DNA of 35,967 nucleotides from Rhodospirillaceae bacterium (lineage in GTDB: Bacteria; Pseudomonadota; Alphaproteobacteria; Rhodospirillales; Rhodospirillaceae). Below the pieces are notes generated by a model. That model searched no databases and was not told the origin of the DNA. It saw only the letters and a list, made by a program, of their open reading frames with translations. Shown one piece after another: positions 31,329 to 35,967 of the stretch. The stretch spans positions 1 to 35,967 of the forward strand of contig JADZAK010000221.1 of NCBI GenBank assembly GCA_020852595.1, written 5' to 3'. The first letter of the stretch is position 1, and the number at the start of each line of letters is the position of its first letter. The position numbers were made by a program, and so were the translations under genes.

Positions 31329-33350
31329 ATGATGGGCGCTGGAATTCTTTCGGCCGTCGCGGCCGCGAAGCGGCTGCGTTCAGGTGTCGCGCTGGCGGCG
31401 GTCACCGCGATGCTTAGCTCGTGCTCCGGCGCTCATTTCAACGATTACGATACCGCCGGGGGGATCGACAAATCTGAGTACGCGAATCTCCTGGGCCGCC
31501 GTGGTCCGGAGAATAAGCCCGCCGAGGCCGCGGGCGCCGAGCCTCCCATTCCGGGCTTCCAATCTGTCGTCGCGGCGCCGTCGGCGCCCGAACTCGCCGA
31601 CACGCGGCGCGTCTCGATCTCGGTGACGGAAACCACGCCCGTGCGGGACATCCTGATCGAACTCACGCGCCGTGCCGGTGTCGATCTCGAAATGGATCCA
31701 CGCATCGGTGGCGGCATCATCATGACCGCGACGGATCGTCCGTTCATCGAGGTGATCGAGCGTATCGCTGAGTTGGCGGAGCTTCGCTACAAGATGGAAC
31801 GCAATACGTTGCGTGTGGAAATCGACGATCCGTACCTCGAACAGTACCGGATGGACGTGCTCGACGTAACGCGGTCGTCGTCCTCTACCGCGAGTTCTTC
31901 CTCCGATGCCGCTTCGGTTGCGGCCGCATTGGGCGCGGCCGGCGGCGGTGGCGGCGGCGGATCGAACCGCTCTGCGACCAGCGTCAATCAGACGTCCGAC
32001 TCCAATTTCTGGAGTACCATTGGCCAGAACATCACCGAAATTCTCGGTAGCATCCAGACGCGGCGCAGCCGCCAGCAGGCGGCGATTGACGCCAGCTTTG
32101 TTCCGCAAACTGCGGCGGCGACGACTGTCCCTGCGGCTGGTGCTACGCCGGCTGCGGCGCCCGCGCGGGGAGCCGCGGGAGGCGGGGGGGGAGGCGGCGC
32201 ATTGCCGGCGCAAGCCGCGGCGCTGACTCAGGGGCGCCAGCAACAGCTCGACGCCATGTTGAAGGAAGATCAGGGCAATTTGACGCCGCCGACTGAGCCC
32301 GCTGCTGCACAACAATCGACGCCGAGCGGGGCGGGCCCGGTGGCAAATAGCCGCTTCAGTCTCAATCCGCAGGCCGGCATCATCACTGTCTTCGCCACCC
32401 GGCGCCAGCAGATGGCAATTGAGCGTTACCTGCGCGACGTACGCGCCGCAGTCAACCAGCAGGTGCTCATCGAAGCAAAGATCGTGGAAGTCACTCTCAA
32501 CGACCAATATCGCGCGGGCATCGACTGGAATGCCGTGTTCGGTCCGGGCGGCGACCTGCGGTTCCCGGCCACCAATGACAATTTGAAGATCGGCACCAAT
32601 TTCACCCGCGAAGTTGTCCCCGCGACTCTGGCCGATCCGACGTTCACCGCGGCGTGGATGAACGACGGCGATTTTAGTCTCGCCCTGCAACTCGTGCGTC
32701 AGTTCGGCACTCTGCGTACGCTGTCGAGCCCGCGCCTGACGGCGCTCAACAACCAGGTCGCGATCCTTAAAGTCGCGCAAAATCAAGTCTTCTTTGATCT
32801 GGACGTGACATTCACGGAAGCCACACAGCCCAATCAGCGCGACCGCTTGACGGTCGACAGCCAGATCAAGACGGTTCCGATCGGGATGATCATGAGCGTC
32901 CAGCCCGCCATCGATCCGATTTCGCGGCGTATTTCGCTCAGCATGCGTCCCTCCATTACGCGCGTGACCGGCTACGTCAACGATCCCGGCGTCGCGGTGA
33001 GTATTGCCTTGGCGCAGCAGATCAACAGCTCGACCCCGATCGTGTCGTCGCCAATTCCGATCGTCGAAGTCCGTGAAATGGACTCCCTGGTGACCATGGA
33101 ATCCGGTCAGACCGTCGTGATGGGCGGGTTGATGCAGGAAGACGTGCAGAACACGCGCGAGGGACTCCCGGGCATCATGGACGTTCCGCTTGTCGGCAAG
33201 GCGCTGTCGCAGGACATCAAGCAGAACAAGGTGACCGAACTCGTCGTGTTCATCCGGGCGACCTTGGCTAATGCGCCGGAAACGATTTCCGACGAGGACA
33301 TTCGTCTCTACAAGACTTTCACCCCGGATCCGCGGCCGATCGTTTTCTAA
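31329..33350 (+). CDS. mshL: Secretin lipoprotein, MSHA-type (MshL-like)
   Basis: A 673-aa precursor with lipobox MLSSC (Cys32). Residues about 90-170 form an N0/STN-like domain (VSISVTETTPVRDILIELTRRAGVDLEMDP). YRMDVLDVTR precedes Ser-rich and Gly-run low-complexity segments (about 178-215 and 275-300). A second short N-domain is followed by the secretin core from about 360 (QVLIEAKIVEVTLNDQYRAGIDW), ending with VVMGGLMQEDV...PLVGKALSQ...ELVVFIRATL. It forms the outer-membrane channel for the pilus or secreted substrate. The order differs from the classic mshL-M-N. A GGGGGAT precedes the start. An ATG 3 nt downstream is an equal alternative. Confidence 0.93.
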   Translation: MMGAGILSAVAAAKRLRSGVALAAVTAMLSSCSGAHFNDYDTAGGIDKSEYANLLGRRGPENKPAEAAGAEPPIPGFQSVVAAPSAPELADTRRVSISVTETTPVRDILIELTRRAGVDLEMDPRIGGGIIMTATDRPFIEVIERIAELAELRYKMERNTLRVEIDDPYLEQYRMDVLDVTRSSSSTASSSSDAASVAAALGAAGGGGGGGSNRSATSVNQTSDSNFWSTIGQNITEILGSIQTRRSRQQAAIDASFVPQTAAATTVPAAGATPAAAPARGAAGGGGGGGALPAQAAALTQGRQQQLDAMLKEDQGNLTPPTEPAAAQQSTPSGAGPVANSRFSLNPQAGIITVFATRRQQMAIERYLRDVRAAVNQQVLIEAKIVEVTLNDQYRAGIDWNAVFGPGGDLRFPATNDNLKIGTNFTREVVPATLADPTFTAAWMNDGDFSLALQLVRQFGTLRTLSSPRLTALNNQVAILKVAQNQVFFDLDVTFTEATQPNQRDRLTVDSQIKTVPIGMIMSVQPAIDPISRRISLSMRPSITRVTGYVNDPGVAVSIALAQQINSSTPIVSSPIPIVEVREMDSLVTMESGQTVVMGGLMQEDVQNTREGLPGIMDVPLVGKALSQDIKQNKVTELVVFIRATLANAPETISDEDIRLYKTFTPDPRPIVF

Positions 33351-33383
33351 AGGTTTCTTGCGGTTCCCAAGGACTGTTGGGTC

Positions 33384-34130
33384 ATGTTGGCAACGGTTCG
33401 TCTTGTAGTCCTCACGGCCCTGCGCAACCGGCTTTTTGCCGGATTGCTCTTCGCATTGGTCGGCGCTACCTCACTTTCCGTTTTTCTCGGCGGCACCGCG
33501 CTCCTCGAACAAGAGCAGGCGGTTGTCGTCTTCGCCGCGGGCGCTGGGCGCGTCGTCCTGGTCGTTGGGCTCGTTGTGTTCGTCGCTTTCCACGTTCAAA
33601 GCATGATCGAAACGCGCGAGGTCGAAGGCATTTTGGCGCGCGCTCTCGCGCGGAGCGCTTTCGTCGTCGGCTATTGGTCGGGCTTCGCGCTGGTGACGTG
33701 CGCTTTTGTCGGCGGCCTCGCGGCCGCGCTTTGGACTGTGGCGCCGAGCGCCAATGGAATAGTGATTTGGAGTTTCTCGCTCCTGCTTGAATGTTGGATC
33801 GTTGTGGCGGTCGCGATCTTCTCGGGGTTGATGCTCGAACGCGCGACGTCCTGCGTGATCTTTACCCTCGGCTTTTATGCGCTCGCGCGCCTCATGGGGC
33901 TTTTTCTCGGTATCCGCGATTTCATGGCCGATGCGCGCGACATCAAAGCTTCGGACTACGTGGTGGACGCGCTGGCGCTCATCATGCCGCGGCTCGATCT
34001 TTTCGCTCAAACGGGATGGCTGGTGTACGGGCAGAACGGCGAGTTGTTGTTTCCCTTTGTCCAAGGAATCGTGTTTTTGGCGCTGGTGTTGGCGGCGTCG
34101 GTCTTTGATCTTTCCCGTAGGCAGTTCTGA
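33384..34130 (+). CDS. ABC-2-like membrane permease subunit within the pilus locus
   Basis: A 248-aa protein with about six transmembrane helices (about 5-35, 48-72, 95-120, 128-150, 155-175, 222-242). It begins LATVRLVVLTALRNRLF and has the cytoplasmic coupling-like segment SMIETREVEGILARALARSAFVVGYW, the layout of ABC-2/NosY-type permeases. No ATPase gene is adjacent. It is 33 nt behind the secretin and shares one base with the next gene (TGATG), so it is cotranscribed with the pilus genes. AAGGA lies upstream of the ATG. An ABC permease is not part of the canonical MSHA set, so its role here is open. Confidence 0.72.
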   Translation: MLATVRLVVLTALRNRLFAGLLFALVGATSLSVFLGGTALLEQEQAVVVFAAGAGRVVLVVGLVVFVAFHVQSMIETREVEGILARALARSAFVVGYWSGFALVTCAFVGGLAAALWTVAPSANGIVIWSFSLLLECWIVVAVAIFSGLMLERATSCVIFTLGFYALARLMGLFLGIRDFMADARDIKASDYVVDALALIMPRLDLFAQTGWLVYGQNGELLFPFVQGIVFLALVLAASVFDLSRRQF

Positions 34131-34837
34131 TGTTCGGTAAGTCGGACGTCGGCAAAGTCCCGCTCCCGCTCGCGGCTCTTTGCTTTGTTCTGGCGTGCGC
34201 GCACGCAAGCCTCGCGAGCCTTAATCGAAACATTCACGCCAGTCCGCCCGTCTTATCGCCGCCGCCGGGCGACCTCTCGCGCAAAGCCTTGGCATTCGGG
34301 GACGATCAATTTTTGTATCGCCGGCTCGCGATCGATTTACAGAACGCCGGTGACGGCGCCGGAGCGGTAACGCCGATCAGTAATTACAATTACGATTATG
34401 TGATGGGTTGGCTGCGCGCGTTGTCCGAACTCGATCCGAAAGCCAATCACCACTTCATGCTCGCCGGTAGATATTTCTCATTTACAAAAAACAACATCGA
34501 TCTCCGCCGCGTCATCGATTTTATGGTTGAGAAAGCGTCTGCCGATCCGCGGCGCCATTGGTTCTGGCTGACACGCTGCATCGAGCTTGCCGATCATCAT
34601 CTTGGCGACACCGAATATGCGCTCCGTATTGCGCGCCTCGCGGCCGGCTATGATTTTCCAGATATGCCCTCGTGGATTTGGATGTTCCCGGCCTTGCTTT
34701 TCGAAAAGCTCGGCCGATTCGAAGAGGGGTATGACGCCATAGAAAAAGTCCGCGCGGAAAAGTTGAGCCGCCTAACCCATGAAGAAATCAATTGGCTCAA
34801 CGAAGTTTCCCAGAGATTGAAAACGAAATCACGGTAA
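34130..34837 (+). CDS. Unknown TPR-like exported or anchored protein
   Basis: A 235-aa protein with an N-terminal hydrophobic segment (about 11-30, LPLAALCFVLACAHASLASL), possibly a signal peptide or anchor. A helical C-terminal part shows helix-turn-helix repeats reminiscent of TPR/SEL1 (FLYRRLAIDLQNAGD, YVMGWLRALSELDPKANHHFMLAGRYF, EYALRIARLAAGYDFPDMPSWIWMFPALLFEKLGRFEEGYDAI). The start is coupled to the permease stop (TGATG). I do not recognise a named family. Coupling suggests it works with the permease. The following 188 nt (34838-35025) are A/T-rich and without a gene, and should hold the prepilin promoter. Confidence 0.7.
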   Translation: MFGKSDVGKVPLPLAALCFVLACAHASLASLNRNIHASPPVLSPPPGDLSRKALAFGDDQFLYRRLAIDLQNAGDGAGAVTPISNYNYDYVMGWLRALSELDPKANHHFMLAGRYFSFTKNNIDLRRVIDFMVEKASADPRRHWFWLTRCIELADHHLGDTEYALRIARLAAGYDFPDMPSWIWMFPALLFEKLGRFEEGYDAIEKVRAEKLSRLTHEEINWLNEVSQRLKTKSR

Positions 34838-35025
34838 AACGCGGTACGGTTGCAATGCTTTCGCCCCCCTAACTAATCTTTATCCATTTGAATTATATCA
34901 ATAAATCGACATCAAAAGAGGCTAGTGCAAAACATTGAACCTGTGTTAAAAAGGACCGAGATTGGGATATAGGGCGATCCGTTCGGACTGCGCTAGAAAA
35001 GCATTCAGATTTCGGGGGTTTCAAA

Positions 35026-35808
35026 ATGCCAAGTTACATGTCGCGTGATCAGCGGGGCTTTACGCTGATCGAAATGTCGATTGTGCTGGTGATCATCGGA
35101 TTGATCGTCGGCGGGATCTTGAAGGGTCAGGAAGTGATCGAAAGCGCGCGCCAGAAAAACGTGGCCGCCATGTACGATCAGATCCGCGCCGCGCAGAACA
35201 CCTTCGTCGATCGGTATCGCGCGCTCCCGGGTGACTTCAATGAAGGCAGCACCAAGATTTCCGCGCAGGTTCCCAATGGTGACCGCAACGGCTTCATCGC
35301 CGCGGCCGCTGGCGTCGCTGCGTCGAATGCGGCCGCGATCGCGGCCATCGACGGTGGCGCGGGCGAGTTCTTCGGCTACTTCCAGGGCCTCGTTGCCGCC
35401 GGCCTGTACGGCGGTGGCCAGGTCGCGTCGACCAGCAGCGGTATGTCGGTGTTCTCCGGAACCGCGACGCCGTCGCCGTTGCCGCAGGCGCCGTGGAACA
35501 ACACCGGCTTCACCGCCGCGTCCGGCACGCACGAAGGTCAAACGGCCGCTCCGGCGTCCGCTTTGACCGCTGTGTGGCTGCGTTTGGCGGGGGTCACCGA
35601 CGGGATCTCCGCTGCTGCCGATGCCGCTCTGACGGGCGCGAGTGCTTACCAGATCGATCAGAAGTTTGACGACGGTGTTCCCGGCCTCGGCCGCATCCGC
35701 AACACCGGTAAGCTCGCGACAGGGGTGTGTGGTGACGCTGAAACCGCTTACACTGTCACCGCTTCGACCGAAACGCGCGAGTGCGATCTTCTCTTCGCTG
35801 TCGACTAA
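35026..35808 (+). CDS. Major type IV prepilin (MSHA/type II pseudopilin-like)
   Basis: A 260-aa prepilin with leader MPSYMSRDQRG, cleaved before Phe(+1). The mature N-terminus FTLIEMSIVLVIIGLIVGGILKG has the conserved Glu(+5) and hydrophobic helix, followed by QEVIESARQKNVAAMYDQI. The body contains GDFNEG and a Ser/Thr/Gly/Ala-rich middle (TSSGMSVFSGTATPSP). Two C-terminal Cys, 20 residues apart, could close a D-region loop. CGGGGGT precedes the start; a second ATG at codon 5 would leave a 7-residue leader. A strong terminator follows, consistent with a separately expressed, abundant subunit. It is probably processed by the peptidase at 30383. Confidence 0.92.
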   Translation: MPSYMSRDQRGFTLIEMSIVLVIIGLIVGGILKGQEVIESARQKNVAAMYDQIRAAQNTFVDRYRALPGDFNEGSTKISAQVPNGDRNGFIAAAAGVAASNAAAIAAIDGGAGEFFGYFQGLVAAGLYGGGQVASTSSGMSVFSGTATPSPLPQAPWNNTGFTAASGTHEGQTAAPASALTAVWLRLAGVTDGISAAADAALTGASAYQIDQKFDDGVPGLGRIRNTGKLATGVCGDAETAYTVTASTETRECDLLFAVD

Positions 35809-35835
35809 GCGTTTCCTTGACGTAGTGGTTTAAAA

Positions 35836-35871
35836 GAGTGCGGAAGGTATCCTTCCGCACTCTTTTTCTTT
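35836..35871 (+). terminator. Strong rho-independent terminator after the prepilin
   Basis: A 12-bp perfect stem GAGTGCGGAAGG (35836-35847)/CCTTCCGCACTC (35851-35862) with a TAT loop, followed by TTTTTCTTT. It ends the prepilin transcript 27 nt after the stop. Confidence 0.95.
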
Positions 35872-35916
35872 AGCCTCGGCGATGCCGTGCAAAGTGGCGG
35901 TGCTGAGAAGTTCACG

Positions 35917-35967
35917 ATGGCAGCGGCCAGGCGATATAAAGCGGGATTCAGCGCCCTCCAGATGGTC
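35917..35967 (+). CDS. Start of a further prepilin-like gene (cut by window end)
   Basis: Seventeen codons are visible, reading MAAARRYKAG then FSALQMV. A short basic leader ending in Gly followed by Phe-Ser-x-Leu is the layout of a class III prepilin signal. Position +5 is Gln where Glu is usual. A weak GAGAAG lies upstream. It sits directly after the prepilin terminator in a pilus locus, where minor pilin genes would be expected. With so few residues this is an inference. Confidence 0.4.
   Translation, partial: MAAARRYKAGFSALQMV

Noticed and set aside
31380-32786. A 468-codon minus-strand frame opposite the secretin
   Set aside because: The secretin has a lipobox and complete domains; the antisense product is Arg-rich and featureless.
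34838-35025. Possible sigma-54 or sigma-70 promoter before the prepilin
   Set aside because: The region is A/T-rich and a promoter is expected, but I found no GG-N10-GC element and no -35/-10 pair with convincing spacing, so none is listed.
35872-35967. Minus-strand open frame reading from the window end through the prepilin terminator
   Set aside because: It would end inside the terminator region and shows no coding signs; the plus-strand prepilin-like start is the better reading.

Overview
The window looks like chromosomal DNA of a GC-rich alphaproteobacterium. Lineage clues are the ChvG/ChvI two-component pair, the small alphaproteobacterial families DUF4169 and zf-CHCC, a DUF4399 protein, and three copies of a palindromic intergenic repeat (core AAAAGTG-N6-CGGTTTT) of a kind I associate with Hyphomicrobiales and relatives. 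Order and genus cannot be fixed from the sequence alone. No phage, transposase, integrase or CRISPR array is visible.

Layout. 1-1.4 kb: a short hydrophobic ORF running into a repeat, then chromate efflux gene chrA preceded by a perfect dyad. 1.7-5.5 kb: a SlyB-like lipoprotein, then a minus-strand extracytoplasmic flavin unit (FMN-binding protein, four-helix cytochrome-b-like membrane protein, ApbE flavin transferase) with a divergent PaiB-like gene. 5.5-8.2 kb: chvI-chvG followed by a small DUF4169 gene that overlaps its neighbours on both sides. 8.3-13.1 kb: a periplasmic TPR protein, polA and a zinc-finger protein. 13.2-15.2 kb: an ABC ATPase without a neighbouring permease, and a lipoprotein alpha/beta hydrolase. 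15.3-16.2 kb: tRNA-Arg(CCG) with a HEPN/MNT toxin-antitoxin pair directly behind it; an 11-bp copy of the tRNA 3' end lies on the far side of the pair. 16.4-23.1 kb: PPK2 polyphosphate kinase, a membrane HEAT-like repeat protein, a GT39-like glycosyltransferase coupled to a SAM methyltransferase, a TVP38/DedA-type protein, a YdjM-like membrane protein and a DUF4399 protein.

23.3 kb to the end is the most distinctive part. A small unknown protein is followed by two tandem 701-residue TPR/O-GlcNAc-transferase-like (GT41) enzymes. Then comes an MSHA-type pilus or secretion locus: membrane TPR protein (MshN-like), ExeA/MshM-type AAA ATPase, prepilin peptidase, secretin lipoprotein (MshL-like), an ABC-2-like permease, a second TPR-like protein, and a major prepilin with its own terminator. 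The last 51 bases open a further ORF that begins like a prepilin but has Gln instead of Glu at +5, so the locus probably continues past the window. The extension ATPase and platform protein are not in view.

The best candidates for something undescribed are this pilus locus with its embedded ABC-type permease and adjacent twin GT41 enzymes, the flavinylated electron-transfer unit, and the tRNA-flanked HEPN/MNT cassette whose toxin lacks the Arg of the usual RX4HXY motif.
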